Shown: positions 1-11,393, counted from the stretch's first letter. The stretch: DNA of 56,159 nt from Vavraia culicis subsp. floridensis (GCF_000192795.1 NW_007360644.1:1-56159); one strand, 5' to 3'. Notes: a model not told the origin generated them from the letters alone. Translations and numbers: made by a program.

Positions 1-814
1 ATACAATGAGCTACTAGAATGAAAGTGATTTATTGATTTTGTAACTATACAACAGTTGGTAGAAAGGAGTGACCTGATGTTGCAGTTGTATTCAAAAGCG
101 CTATTTTGGTATACTATCCATTCATACACCCGTTAAGAAAAACGTGATAGCGCAGCTAGTATTTCTATATATCTTAAGGATGAAAATTAGTAAACGATAA
201 GAAAGTGATAATATACAAATTATCTATCAAAACAGGTATTTTATTGTTTTGCTGATAATATTAAGACTCAGGAGCATACAAGATCGTTTAAAATGTGTCA
301 TTTTCTTTTTTCCACAGTTTTAAAGATGTTGTTTTCGTACATGACTTACTATGAACTATGTTTTCATCTTAAACTTACATTAAAAGTAATTAAATATACC
401 ACACTGTCAACACAAGATATAACAACAATTTATATCCATCTAACCTATACATCCGATTGGGCAGTTGTTGTATCTTTTTATATTTCGTTGGTATAGTTTA
501 ATTTATTTAATGTATTTCTATGCATAAAATGTTCATTCGACGCGGATGTACATTACTTAATCAATTAGAATGGTTCTTACCAATCCGGTGTCCCTCAAAT
601 CAAAATTAATTAAATAATTCTCTGGGCAGTCCCATAGATATCACAACGAAGTAAAACAGAGCAATTTATTACGAATTGGTTATGGATGGCTTATGAAGTA
701 TAGGACTGTCGGAATGGATAGTTGACAAACGAAACGGCATCAAGCAAATATTACAAACTGTCAATCAAATAACCAACGTACATCTCAGTAAGATCAAGTA
801 GGATTCTAACCCTG
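1..814. other. intergenic, no gene seen
   Basis: AT-rich stretch. Open frames here are short, lack recognisable domains and show no start-site signal (no C-run or TATA-like box at the expected distance). Nothing can be supported. Confidence 0.6.
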
Positions 815-1222
815 CTACTCACGTATTTTATCCAACAATTTTCTGCTTTTTTCCATTCGTTCTTCGATCCTCTTAACAACTTCGACCAATACCTCCCTTT
901 CCCTCTCTACAACCATCCAAATTCCGTAGCAAAACGCCTCATTCTTAAACACGATAATGTCACGCACCATGTCCACCTCAATTCCACCCAAATATACCTC
1001 AAACACCCCTCTGTCCTTCTTATTGAATATAACCAGTTTAGTAGATGGCAACGTCGTTCTGCGGTATATGATTATGTTTCCCTCAGTGCTTGTTCGGTCC
1101 CATTTTGTAGTGTATTTGTACAAAGCGACGTGTGATGATGTGTAAATCGTTGAATGAAATGATGGATCGTAGCGCTGCAACACCCGCTGCAAAATTGATG
1201 ATTGAACCTGTCTGGATAGCAT
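815..1222 (-). CDS. DCP1: mRNA-decapping enzyme subunit Dcp1
   Basis: A 135-residue protein with the EVH1-like fold signature of Dcp1. A YDPSF segment near residue 19 is followed by HVALYKYT and the conserved strand-turn EGNIIIYRR. Next come FNKKDRGVFEV and the late motif FCYGIWMVVERE, which aligns with the Dcp1 GIWF/GLWF patch. A basic helix ends the protein. Dcp1 activates Dcp2 to remove the mRNA cap before 5'-3' decay in the cytoplasm. The length matches fission yeast Dcp1, so no large C-terminal extension is present. The ATG at 1222 is preceded by CACCCTGGTGA, a C-run typical of this window. A GTAAGT further upstream (minus strand, near 1278) has no convincing acceptor, so I do not call an intron. 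Identification rests on motif recognition. Confidence 0.8.
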   Translation of the reverse strand: MLSRQVQSSILQRVLQRYDPSFHSTIYTSSHVALYKYTTKWDRTSTEGNIIIYRRTTLPSTKLVIFNKKDRGVFEVYLGGIEVDMVRDIIVFKNEAFCYGIWMVVEREREVLVEVVKRIEERMEKSRKLLDKIRE

Positions 1223-1732
1223 TCACCAGGGTGACAAAAAAAGTGATTAAAACAGAATGATGTAGTATCGGCACTTACAATCAGAACTATTCTTATTTTA
1301 TGTACTGAGTCGAGCTGAAGCACTTTCTTATATAGAACCGATACTAAACGATCACTTAAGTAATAAATTACAGTGATATATAAATTTAATTACTATTCGG
1401 TTTCGTTCACACCCCATTCAACAGGAAAATCCGAAAATTACCTTAAATCATAACAGCACGGCCATTGATCCTGGATACAAATAAAGAGTTGTTAACAGAA
1501 TTTGTTTTAGATGTTATAACTCGTACAATATCGCAGCAATAAGAAAATTAAACGTTACATTTGTACGAAAAATAGAAAACGTAGCAATACAACGTTTCTT
1601 CTTCCACGACAGAGCAGAAAAGACGAGCTAAAATATTTTCTTCAAAGTATTTATTACCGCACATTCAATATCATCGAAAAAAATACGCTCTTACCGTCTG
1701 CTAAGACCGATTGTGGCAGTTGGGCCTAGTTC
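1223..1732. other. divergent promoter region between DCP1 and CDC5-like gene
   Basis: Shared upstream region of two divergently transcribed RNA-processing genes. No further gene is visible. The CDC5-like side carries GGGCC about 10 nt before its ATG. Confidence 0.5.
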
Positions 1733-2329
1733 ATGATTTCTCCTAGTTATGACGCAAAAAACCAACGACCCCTACGAATGGTAAAGTGGTCAAAGTCAGA
1801 AGACAGAATTCTCCTCCTCGCTGCGCAAAAGTACGGTCTGTCACACCTCCACAAAATATCAACGCTTTTATCGCGCTCACCGTCAGCGTGCTGTGCACGT
1901 TACAACCATCTCACCAAAAAAAAAGAATGGACACGATCGAGCGATTTACAGCTAATCAGATATGCAAAAAGTATGCCCAACCAATTTAACAGTATTGCTA
2001 GTCTGATGGGTACTACTGCAACACACGCACAGGAGCGTCTCGATTGGCTGGTTAAAAGCGACGTAGATGCGTTCCGTTACGATGAGCTGTGTGAGGATAC
2101 ACGTGATGAAAAAGAACGTATGAGTGCTGATAAAGAACTGATGATAAATGTCAGGCTTGGTAACGTTAGGGACAGAAAGGAGATGAGAAAGGAATTCATT
2201 GGTGCTAGTGATGCAACAAAGGTTAGACTAAGGAATAAGAGCATCATCGACAAAATAATGTGTAAGAAGATCAGATGTGCGAATATTCGTGAAATAATTG
2301 CCAACATGCCAGCACCAAAAAATTCGTAG
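1733..2329 (+). CDS. CDC5: Cdc5/Cef1-like Myb splicing factor (short form)
   Basis: A 198-residue protein with two tandem Myb repeats. The first (about residues 16-64) starts VKWSKSEDRILLLAAQKYG and includes CCARYNHL. The second (about 65-108) includes KKEWTRSSDLQLIRYAKSMP. The KKxEW(T/S)R junction and xMPxQ pattern are those of Cdc5/Cef1 rather than of ordinary Myb factors. A charged helical part (LMINVRLGNVRDRKE) follows, matching the SEARARLANTxGKK segment of Cdc5. Cdc5 is a core NineTeen-complex protein that contacts the spliceosome catalytic RNA. Family members are usually 550-800 residues, so only the N-terminal part is kept, a plausible microsporidian reduction. The gene ends cleanly with a stop, with no sign of a frameshift. 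Its presence fits the introns found elsewhere in the window. Confidence 0.8.
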   Translation: MISPSYDAKNQRPLRMVKWSKSEDRILLLAAQKYGLSHLHKISTLLSRSPSACCARYNHLTKKKEWTRSSDLQLIRYAKSMPNQFNSIASLMGTTATHAQERLDWLVKSDVDAFRYDELCEDTRDEKERMSADKELMINVRLGNVRDRKEMRKEFIGASDATKVRLRNKSIIDKIMCKKIRCANIREIIANMPAPKNS

Positions 2330-2999
2330 TTATAGAACGGTTGAGTGCGTGTGGCAACGGCCTTAAATTGGTCATGTACATTTTCTACGTAGGTGTTTCA
2401 TGTAGCATAGCATTCCATTGCTGAATGTTGACTTGGTTTATTGTTTATGCTTTCTGAGTAGAAAGCTATTGCAGAGCACTGCTCAAAGTGCGATAAACAC
2501 GTTTAAAATAAAAAATGTATGAAACGGATATTTTTACATGCATTGATGTAAAACGGGGCGAAATGTCGCAGAGATCGTAAATGAGCTCGTTTGTTGTTTA
2601 CTAAAACGCGTGCAAAGAAATGTTATCAGCCGTACTTATATGGTCAAATATCCAAAATTGTGTTTTTCATAATTCATTGCACAATTCCACCACCTCAATG
2701 ATAAACGATCTCCTGTGTTTATTTCTCAAATATCATTATCAAGGCATCTCGTTCGATAATGCCAATCTATTCGTGCACTGACCCCTATGCAGATAGTGTT
2801 GATATTTATACCACTCTACTGTCGGTATGATACGCCTTCGTACCATATTACCATTTACTTATTTTCCCAGCACCACCAACTGCATACCTTGGCATCACGC
2901 AATCCTTGGAACAAGTCGACATACCATTGGTAAACACGTTCGTCCAATCTTCGCAGCACGACCAAGAAGGACCAATCACCCTCTCCCCACACATTTAAA
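2330..2999. other. intergenic, no gene seen
   Basis: No supported gene. A CCCC run lies near the right end (2984-2988) and belongs to the next gene's start region. Confidence 0.5.
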
Positions 3000-3323
3000 A
3001 TGAAATTTAAAACGAAAATCGGAATGCACACGATGTTAGAGCAACAATCGAACACAGGATGGGCGGGCAAATGGACAGGTGAGTGGATAGGAGAGTGGGT
3101 AGGTGCAGACAATGACAGGTGGAAGGGTGGATATGAAGGAAGTTGGAAGGGTGTGTATTATGAGCCGTTGAATGATGGAACGCGCAGGGAATTTAGAGGT
3201 GAATACAGGGGACGGTATGAGGGTGAGTGGAAGAACGAGTGGAAAGGTGAATGGAAGGGCGAGTGGAAAGGCGAATGGACAAATAAAGATGAGTTAGAAA
3301 TACCGATCAAGAAGGAACTATAG
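3000..3323 (+). CDS. tryptophan-rich GEWK-repeat protein, unknown function
   Basis: A 107-residue protein dominated by Trp, Gly, Glu and Lys. It has about eleven Trp, most in G-(E/K)-W units, ending in four near-perfect GEWK tetrapeptides around residues 80-95. It has no signal peptide. The C terminus is KKEL, which resembles an ER-retrieval tetrapeptide but without a leader is probably coincidental. The ATG is preceded by CTCCCCACACATTTAAA, so it carries the C-run start signal seen at many real genes here. I do not recognise a family. MORN repeats (YxGxWxxGxxxG) have a related flavour (RYEGEWKNE), but the 23-residue period is missing. It could be a structural or RNA/membrane-contact protein; no function is claimed. 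Confidence 0.5.
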   Translation: MKFKTKIGMHTMLEQQSNTGWAGKWTGEWIGEWVGADNDRWKGGYEGSWKGVYYEPLNDGTRREFRGEYRGRYEGEWKNEWKGEWKGEWKGEWTNKDELEIPIKKEL

Positions 3324-4568
3324 CATATTAAGACGTTGCATAGGAAGTTTCTTCTGTTCAAAGAATATGCCGTTCCATAATAAACGCCTGTTTAATAAAC
3401 TTATTGTATTTGTCATTTTTTCAGTACGTTCTTTGACCGAAATGAGCGGTTGCTTTCATCAGGTGGATGAATTGAAGAGAAATATGTGTCTTGCACGGTA
3501 ATATACGCGCAAACTAGGATCGCCACGATGTAGCACTCGAGGTGGACAGAATACAATACGCCGTGAAGAATTTCATACTTGGTAATAAAGCAACAATATT
3601 GTAAGATAAATCAGCTATTACTGCTCTCTTTGCAATATATTTTCATTAACAAGCACGTTTGATACGGTCTAATCGTACTTATAGGTGATATTTCATTTAT
3701 GTTGCTGTGTTAGGCTACGGTCTACCGTTGGTATAAAAACAGACTTTTACGATTATTTATTACACCATATGCTTAGACTGTGTACAGATGTGTTGTCAGC
3801 TTTGATCCTGGGTCCTTCTTCGTATCTGCGCGTCAATGTTGGTATTGACAAAGATAATTTTCACTAAAAAATATTTTTTCAATCCTTGCCAGGAAATGTA
3901 ATACAAAAAAATGGTAGAAAGAATAAACTTTTACATACAATCAAGTTTTTGTTCCGCTCTATAAACAGAAGGAGCGCTGGTAATGTTTGTAAAACTTTCA
4001 GCTCCATTTCACTGCAGTATTAAGACGCATCTTTAAATTTGGTTTAGTTCTCATTCACCATAACGTTTTAGAACTGCTCATTCTTGCGAGATGTACATTT
4101 TACTGAGATATTTGGCAACGGTTTGGTCAGATCCGAATGCAAGGCAAGCCGCGATTTAAGCAAAGCACGAAGAAAGCATCAACCTATTCCTCTCATGAAA
4201 GAAATTTCTTACGCTCGTGAACGTATGTTATAGCAGCATTCAAGATACCGCGGATCACAGAGCGCTACACGCTTTTCACCAAAAACATGTTTATTTACCA
4301 AAACACACTCACATGGTGTATTGCGCTCTGGCATTCCCTGACAGAACCCATCATTTACTGCCCTACTGTCTCATCCATAGCACACCCATCGATGAAGATT
4401 GTCGTATTCAATCACATTTTCTAAATTAAGTACCATTTATTTACAAAAGCCGCTGCGGACGTACCCAGCGGTGCTGCACAAACACCCCCAATGCCTATCA
4501 CAAAACACGAAATGCTCACAAAGTAACGACCGGTTGAAAAATATTCTATTTATTACACATCATACCAC
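3324..4568. other. intergenic, no gene seen
   Basis: About 1.2 kb between the Trp-rich gene and the 3' end of the AT-hook gene. Only short frames without domains or start signals are present. Confidence 0.55.
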
Positions 4569-6767
4569 TCATCCCGTAAAATCAGGCATATCAACCGCAT
4601 CATCTCCAAATCCCTTGTCATCATCCTTCTCGTCCTTCTTCATGCTCATTACTCCGTCTGGAGAGTAATTCTGCACATTTTGCAGGTTGAAATTGCTCGG
4701 CGTCGGCATTTTCATCATGTGCTTGAACGCACCGGGTGCCTTTATCGGCTGCCCATAGCTCATCGGATTGCCGTTCATCTCAAATCCCATGGGCGGTTGC
4801 ATCGTATACGGTCGTGGCTGGGTGTAGTACGGCGGGTTGGCACGCATCTCCTCACTTCTTGAGAACATTCCCTTCTCAACAGGGCTACGCGGCTTAGTAC
4901 GCGGTCTGCCACGCACAGGCACGTGTGCTCCCTTCTCTTCAACTTTCTTCTTCGGTCTTCCCCTCACGGGTGCATACCCGCCCTCCAGAACCTGTCGCGG
5001 GTTGATGGTGTTTTTACCATCCACAACGTTCACCATCACATCGGGCGTGTGCATCCTTCTCCTGCTCTCCATCGGATTGCCTGTAAATATTTCGGGTGTC
5101 ATCCTCATTGGTGTTGCTCGTCCTTCCTGCCTCATGTCCATCCGCATGTCCACCATTCTCATGTCCATTCCCCTATCCACGGCACCTCTCATGTCCATGA
5201 ACATTCTGCCATCAGGTGCCATTCTCATATCCCTTCTCTCCCCCCTTCTATCGCTGCGCATGTCCATCCGTTCGTTCCTCAGATCCGGTCTTTCGATTCT
5301 CACATCGCCACGCATGTCTCTCATTTCGCCCACCCGCATGTCATTCATTGTCCCTCTCACATCTATCCTTTCGTTTCTGATTTCGCCCATTCCACCACCT
5401 CTCACATCCATACCCATCCCGCCTCGCACGCTACCACCTACAGCACCCCTCTCCACTCTTCTGTTCCTTTTCATCTCATCATACTCATTCTCCATACTCT
5501 TTCCTCCCTCCTTCATTATAACTCCCTTCTGCACCAATAATCCATGTCTCTGGTCGATTGGTTCATTTCTGCTCTCCTGATTCGTTTTGTCCTTGCCGTG
5601 CTCACCCCTTTCCTTCACTCTTATCCTCGTTCGCTGGGTGCTACTCGTCATCTTTGGCTCTTTTTTGGCTGTTTCTACCGGCTGGGTGGTCACAGGCTCG
5701 CTGTAATTTCTTCGTCTCATGTCTGCCATTCTGAACATTTCTCTACGTTTCATCTCCAATATCTCGAGATTGCGGTATATTTCTTTGCGTTTTGCCTCGT
5801 TTTTTTCCACGTTGAGCATTTTAAGCATTTCAGAACGGTGCGATTCAAGTATATCGTAGGGTTTGAGGGGACTCGGACTTACGCGCGCAAAGCCGGGGGT
5901 AGCGGACATATAATTGGGCGGTACACCGGCACCGTAGGTGGCTGTGAGCGTGGGCTGACCGGGCGAGCTGAACTGAGCTGCCGGTGTGTATGCGCCAGCC
6001 GGAACTGTCTGTCTGGCGGGCAGAGGCATGCCCATACCGCCCGAGTGATGCGCGCCTAGACCAGGCGTGAGCGCAAGAGGTGCACACACCGCCTCACCGC
6101 TCCTAAGCTCGCCAAACTCTGCCGGTGCATTGCCACTTCCCGGTGTCTTTCTCATCACATCCTCTGTCACATGCTTTGCTTCCCCCTTCATGTGCTCCCT
6201 CACGTCCTTCCAATTGTAAAAACGTGTAAAGTTCTCAAAAATCGCCTTCAAGTCCTGCATTTTAACACTCATCACTCTTTTAAAGCCTCCTACGTACGTA
6301 TCCTCCACCGTTCCCTGCCTGTACACCAGCCTGACACACTTATCATCCATTAAAGCAACCAGGCTCACGTACACGTTGCCCATCCGTCCCTTGACCGACC
6401 GTATCAAATTGGCATGTCCCACCATGCCGCTATACACCGTGTCCATCTCCTTCTCTCTCATTGCCCTAACCTCTTCAATCCTTTTAAACATCGTGTTTCT
6501 CTCATATTTTATGAACGGCACATATTTTCTCCGTATCTTGGCGTCCAGCGCCAGATTCACCTCCATGTCCTCCTTTTTGACATCTTCTCGCCGGATCGTT
6601 ACGTGCTTGTGGGCGTATGTGAGGTGCACAACAGAGACCATGTCCTTTACGAATGGGTGTAGTTTGTGTGCGTTGAAGGTGTCTATGAGTTTTTGTGCCG
6701 TGGGGAATGGCAGAGTGTGTGCGTTGAGGTGCAGCTTGTTGGAAGTGAGCTTCACTTTTATACGCAT
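4569..6767 (-). CDS. AT-hook protein with Met/Arg/Asp repeats, unknown function
   Basis: A protein of 732 residues if started at the ATG at 6767. I chose this over an ATG 144 nt upstream because TACCCCTCCACG sits directly before it, and the preceding residues look non-coding. Residues 1-200 form a charged folded-looking region. Residues about 225-300 are Pro/Gly/Ala-rich. A helical stretch with EMKRREMFRMADMRRR lies near 350-365. Residues about 436-556 are a long Met/Arg/Asp low-complexity repeat (units like DMRMDMR, ERMDMR). Two AT-hook cores, VRGRPKKK near residue 599 and VRGRPRTK near 617, predict minor-groove DNA binding. The C terminus is acidic (DEKDDDKGFGDD). A nuclear chromatin or transcription role is likely from the AT-hooks. 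A loose resemblance of the N terminus to Spt20 was considered but is too weak to use. Confidence 0.75.
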   Translation of the reverse strand: MRIKVKLTSNKLHLNAHTLPFPTAQKLIDTFNAHKLHPFVKDMVSVVHLTYAHKHVTIRREDVKKEDMEVNLALDAKIRRKYVPFIKYERNTMFKRIEEVRAMREKEMDTVYSGMVGHANLIRSVKGRMGNVYVSLVALMDDKCVRLVYRQGTVEDTYVGGFKRVMSVKMQDLKAIFENFTRFYNWKDVREHMKGEAKHVTEDVMRKTPGSGNAPAEFGELRSGEAVCAPLALTPGLGAHHSGGMGMPLPARQTVPAGAYTPAAQFSSPGQPTLTATYGAGVPPNYMSATPGFARVSPSPLKPYDILESHRSEMLKMLNVEKNEAKRKEIYRNLEILEMKRREMFRMADMRRRNYSEPVTTQPVETAKKEPKMTSSTQRTRIRVKERGEHGKDKTNQESRNEPIDQRHGLLVQKGVIMKEGGKSMENEYDEMKRNRRVERGAVGGSVRGGMGMDVRGGGMGEIRNERIDVRGTMNDMRVGEMRDMRGDVRIERPDLRNERMDMRSDRRGERRDMRMAPDGRMFMDMRGAVDRGMDMRMVDMRMDMRQEGRATPMRMTPEIFTGNPMESRRRMHTPDVMVNVVDGKNTINPRQVLEGGYAPVRGRPKKKVEEKGAHVPVRGRPRTKPRSPVEKGMFSRSEEMRANPPYYTQPRPYTMQPPMGFEMNGNPMSYGQPIKAPGAFKHMMKMPTPSNFNLQNVQNYSPDGVMSMKKDEKDDDKGFGDDAVDMPDFTG

Positions 6768-8108
6768 CGTGGAGGGGTATGAAAAAAATGTGGAGATGCT
6801 CTTGTGGCGGTGCATGGCAGCAAGGGGCGTAGCACTTAAGGAGGTGCAGCTACGAATGAATGGTGCTCTTGTGGCGGTGCAATAAAGCGTAGCACTGATA
6901 AACAGCAGCATGCGAAGTGAACAAGTAAAACGGGTGAAGCACCAAATAAATGCGCACTAACGAACGAATAGAATGGTCATTGATGAAAAAACGAGCAACG
7001 AACAAACGCAAAGATGCTCGTAACCGAGAATGCACGAACAATACGTGATGGTACCGTGAAATGGTACGATAATTGAGCAATGCAACGCTTAAATGCGGCA
7101 AAGGTGGAACGGAGGAAGAAATAAATACGCAAGCATGGGTAGGACCGTGCCGTACGTACCACGGCAAATTTACCTGTGCATGCTGCCATGGTAAGCGGCA
7201 ATATTGCTAGCAGCATTCATGTGGAGAAGAAGCTGCGGTATTGAAAGTTGATCACAGGTGCACATCGTAACAAGGAAACGATGGAATTGTAGTGGTGCGT
7301 GTTATTCGTTGGCGTAGAGCAATTCGATGCGGTAAAACACGGTGAACATGCCACGCAATACGATACGTTCAAGGGTACCGATAAGCAATGCTAAGCTAGG
7401 CGGGCTGGAGTGAAAGGCACTTCCCTTTAAAATACGATCTGGTACGCCGTAAATGTGGAAGTGCGTTAACCACGTTTAATTCTCTTGGTCACGATTTGAT
7501 ACGCTTATCGAGCAATTGCGGTGTGCTGTTTTTAATACCGTTTTTTTGCTTTTACTGCTTGGTGAATTAAATTTATTATTTTTGTCACGGATGCTTCGTT
7601 TATTTAGCGTGAACAGATGCTGATTTTAACAGGTGTACCGAATCAAGTACTATAAAATGGCAGGGTGGTAATTAACGGACTTGTAAAAAGATGATCCTGC
7701 AGGGTACGATGTGCCTCAGGCATTATTTTTATACACCTCAGAATCGCATGTACCGTCCAATACAGGGAATAGTGTGCCTGTGCACCGGTGCTGTTCAATC
7801 ATGGATAGCATTTCTCATTCGTTTGAAGGGATGGATAACGTTACTACTGCATTTTTACCGCCCGATTGTCCTGTGTTGTATGCTATTCCCTCTCATTCAC
7901 TCTTGATCATTTGTTGTGCTGTTCTCATCGCTTCATTCCTTGGTCTACTTCATGTCTGCCGATTTCTTGACCGTTCCACTCCCTGTATTCTGTGTTTCCA
8001 AGTCGTGCTCTTGAAATGCATCCTTAGTCCGTGTTACTGGCCTATGCTCGTAAATCACGCCCTGCTATTCTGCCAGCAGAACAAAACAGAGAACATGGGC
8101 ACCCCTCA
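6768..8108. other. intergenic between AT-hook gene and PFS2
   Basis: A divergent promoter region of 1.3 kb. A 103-codon ATG frame (7801-8112) with one hydrophobic segment overlaps the PFS2 start but has no start signal; I do not call it. Confidence 0.45.
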
Positions 8109-9260
8109 ATGACAATAAACATCAAGGACATCGTTTCCGCACGCTTCCAAAATCCAAAGTTTCAGTACGACGGCAAGCGCATGCGCAACCTGGCCGTACG
8201 AAAAGCACTCGACTACTCAAAATATGTTCTGCCCCTTTCTCTCGACGTGCCGCACACCACAATATTTCACAGGCACGCCGAACACGTAAGCATAAACAAG
8301 ATGCGCTGTCCGATCAACATTGTTCGATTCACGCCGGACGGCCGGAGACTGATAAGCGGCACATCAACCGGCGAGTTCACGCTCTGGAACTCGTTCTCGT
8401 TCAACTTTGAGACTATTCTGCAGGCACACGAGAGCCCGGTGAGGGGCTTAGAATTTACGCGGCTCGGCGATCTGCTGCTGTCCGCGGATACCACGGGCAC
8501 CGTAAAGTTTTGGCATCTGAGTATGAACAATGTGGGCATTAGACAGTGCCATGAGGAGGCGATACGTGACATGTCGGTCGCTGACAACTATTTCGTGACT
8601 GCCAGCGATGATTCAACGGTTCGCGTGCACAATTTCGAGAAGAACGAGTGCATGATATTGCGTGGACATAATTGGGACGTGCGGGTTGCGCAGTACAATC
8701 CTAGGAGCTCGCTCGTGGCAAGCGGTGGCAAAGACAATCTGGTCAAGCTGTGGGATACGCGCACAAAGAGATGTGTGGCTACAATGCACTGCCACAAGAA
8801 CACTGTGCTGTGTGCGCGCTGGATCGATGACATGAACCTGCTCACCGCCGGAAAGGATCAGGTCATAAAGCAGAGCGAGCTAAGAATGCTTAAGGACAAT
8901 TTTACGTACAAATGCAAGAAAGAGGTGACTGCGTTATGTGTTATGAACAGGTGCATGGACAGCAGCGGCATTCGCAGTGCCAGATCAGCAAATTTTTTGT
9001 GCAACTCCGAGATGCGCGGCGATCTGTTCGCGGCTGGCATGGCCGATGGATCGATCGCACATCTCCAGGTATTCAACCAGAACATGAGCGTGGTTAGCGG
9101 ACATGAAAGCACGGTGTGGAGCATCGATTATCATCCTATCGGGCACCTCATGGCGAGCGGATCGATGGACCAGAGCGTGCGTTTCTGGTCATGGAGAAAG
9201 AAGGAAGTGAGTGAAGAGGTCGAGAATAACGAAGAAAGAATACCTGGACTGTGCTATTAG
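8109..9260 (+). CDS. PFS2: polyadenylation factor Pfs2/WDR33 (WD40)
   Basis: A 383-residue seven-bladed WD40 protein. The N terminus has the Pfs2/WDR33 signature YDGKRMRNLAVRKALDY before the first blade. The blades include TPDGRRLISGTSTGEFTLWN, LGDLLLSADTTGTVKFW and LVASGGKDNLVKLWD. The last blade reads HPIGHLMASGSMDQSVRFW. Pfs2 is the scaffold of the cleavage and polyadenylation factor and, with CPSF30, helps recognise AAUAAA. It acts in the nucleus at pre-mRNA 3' ends. The start was set at 8109, where ACCCCTCA immediately precedes the ATG. An upstream in-frame start would add 26 residues with no family match. The protein stops soon after the propeller, without the long Pro/Gly tail of animal WDR33. 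Confidence 0.92.
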   Translation: MTINIKDIVSARFQNPKFQYDGKRMRNLAVRKALDYSKYVLPLSLDVPHTTIFHRHAEHVSINKMRCPINIVRFTPDGRRLISGTSTGEFTLWNSFSFNFETILQAHESPVRGLEFTRLGDLLLSADTTGTVKFWHLSMNNVGIRQCHEEAIRDMSVADNYFVTASDDSTVRVHNFEKNECMILRGHNWDVRVAQYNPRSSLVASGGKDNLVKLWDTRTKRCVATMHCHKNTVLCARWIDDMNLLTAGKDQVIKQSELRMLKDNFTYKCKKEVTALCVMNRCMDSSGIRSARSANFLCNSEMRGDLFAAGMADGSIAHLQVFNQNMSVVSGHESTVWSIDYHPIGHLMASGSMDQSVRFWSWRKKEVSEEVENNEERIPGLCY

Positions 9261-11393
9261 CGTGCTTTTGCAACAATATGTGGTTGATGTCACAGAGATA
9301 GCGATTTCGTTTTTACTACATTTCTATTTTACTGCATACAATGTTCTAATAGCTGTTCGTTTATAAAGCTGTCCAAGCAATAACGTCTTCCCTTTCATTC
9401 CTATTTATACTCTTTTAGCATGATCTATAGATTTCTTGTGTATGAACGGCAAGATTATTCGTAAAATTGGCGGAACATGGTCTTTAGTATCTCTATTGCC
9501 CAATTTATCATGTGTTTTGCAGTTTTAACGATGAAATGTCTATCAAGGCATCTTTGATCAATTATTATAAAAATTATTTTGCTATATTTTACCGTAGTTA
9601 ATAATAAACTACTGTTCATCTTTTCGAATTTCTTTGGCCCGGTAATATTACATAGTGTGTACTGCATGTAACATACTCCCCTTTCAGCCGCAACTGTGTT
9701 AGAAGCACCAAAAATTCGTTTTTCTATGCACTCCACACATCACGAGTTAGGTTCCGTGTCTCGCAGCATGCAAACCATCAAAATATTCAAAATCAAAGCA
9801 TTTACACGATTATACGAACAGTTTTATTATAATTATCTCTAAAAATGACTGCATTTATCGTTATACATGCTATTTCAAACTTTGCTCCTTTTTACTCGAA
9901 TATATTTCTTTCTCCAAACATGTTTTTCAGGTCTTCAACTTATGCCTCATAAACTTATTACAACAAAATAATCATAGTATTGGAATAACCAGTATGGCGA
10001 TTTACTCCCCGTATAATACCCGTTCTCTAACAATTTGATAACTTACCGTCCTCGTTTAAATATTTCCATGTTACAATCTATGTATCTCATCCTGTGATAA
10101 AACACAACTTTCACGTTTATTTGGTGCAAATTATATACACGGTGATGGCATCATCATTGTAAGTGACCAAGTCATGTCGAAAGCAGGTGGTAAGCAAACA
10201 CCTTAATACCAATAAAAGACGATTAGTTGTCTTAACAAAAATGGACTCCTAGTTTCTTTTAAGGAAATAAGACATTAATATTTCGTTTCTGGTGCGTGAT
10301 GAGAAGTTGAACATCTTAGTTGACTCTTGGAGACGGTTTCAGTATCAATATGTATAAAAGACACGGTTTTCTCTCGATTTTCGTCACTAATAAAGAGTTT
10401 GTTCGTTATTAGCTATATTTAGTCTGCTTGTTGTTTCAATCCTGCTGCATAGCAGCATAATACACCTTCTGTAATAAGCTGCATGCTCATTTATCACCAT
10501 ACTATTCTTACGAACATATTCTCCGTGCTTCCATGAGATAAGAATTTTTTAACATCTACTTGAAAAGCTGGAACTAATGAAAACAGCTAGAAAAATGTGT
10601 GAATAGCAACCGTAAAGAAAGAACAAGTATTTCAAAATGGTTACTAAAGAGGTTCTTGTATGTAATATTGGCATAAGAAGGCAAGGCAACAAAACAGACC
10701 ACCATAACTTTGTTTATTTATATAAACAAATCAACACAACTCATTAAATATTAACAAGAAACAAATCATGATCAGAATGGTGTCCAAGCTCTTTTATTTG
10801 CTGTATATTTACCTTAGTACTTATAAAATAAACTACACATCGTTGTTACTTCTTGTAAGTTGTGAGGTATGTGCAATGGTGCTGTAATGTGCTGAGTGTG
10901 AGACAAAAACTAGCACCAACAAACATGTTTGTATCCAAAAACGCAATATTAGCTTCATCATCCGATTTTCCAGGATAAAAACACGTGATGTTAACCCGGT
11001 GCTATCCAATACCGGTAATTCAATTAGTTTGTTCTCGTTTTCTCGTCATATCTAGCATTTATTTGTAATTTTAGTGTGCTATGATAGTGAGTATGAATAG
11101 AATGCCTCATAAGGTAATATTCATTGAAAGTATACAGTTTGTTAAAAAAGCTGATGAATTAAAACCAAAACTCGTTAATTTTCAAGGTATTATGCTCATG
11201 CCCAAATGTTATATATTGTATTTTTATTATTCTTACGCATTTTTGTAGACATAGCTGAACAAAAACAAAATCATGCCAGTCTAAGTACCAAATATGTATA
11301 AGCATTAAGATCAGCATATAACAAACAAAATTTCGAAAAGGGATTAATGCAGCGATTTTCAAGGTATAAATACGAATTCGATTCCTTTCCCTT
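9261..11393. other. 2.1-kb gene-poor interval
   Basis: AT-rich, both strands broken by stops, no domain-bearing frame. It could hold an unrecognised RNA gene. I looked for U6 (ACAGAGA plus downstream core), U5 loop and U1 5'-end motifs and found no convincing match. Confidence 0.5.
11365..11372 (+). promoter_or_regulatory. TATA box (TATAAATA)
   Basis: Lies 21 nt before the ATG at 11394, the same spacing as TATA-like boxes of other genes here. A CCC run also lies between box and ATG. Confidence 0.6.

Noticed and set aside
1072..1323. Possible 5' exon of DCP1 with GTAAGT near 1278
   Set aside because: No acceptor resembling TAATTTACAG follows, and the downstream ATG already gives the normal family N terminus with a C-run.
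7801..8112. ATG frame of 103 codons with one hydrophobic segment upstream of PFS2
   Set aside because: It overlaps the PFS2 start, has no C-run or TATA-like box, and shows no recognisable domain.
9280..9320. ACAGAGA resembling the U6 snRNA core after PFS2
   Set aside because: The downstream U6 sequence (GATTAGCATGG-like) and flanking structure are absent.
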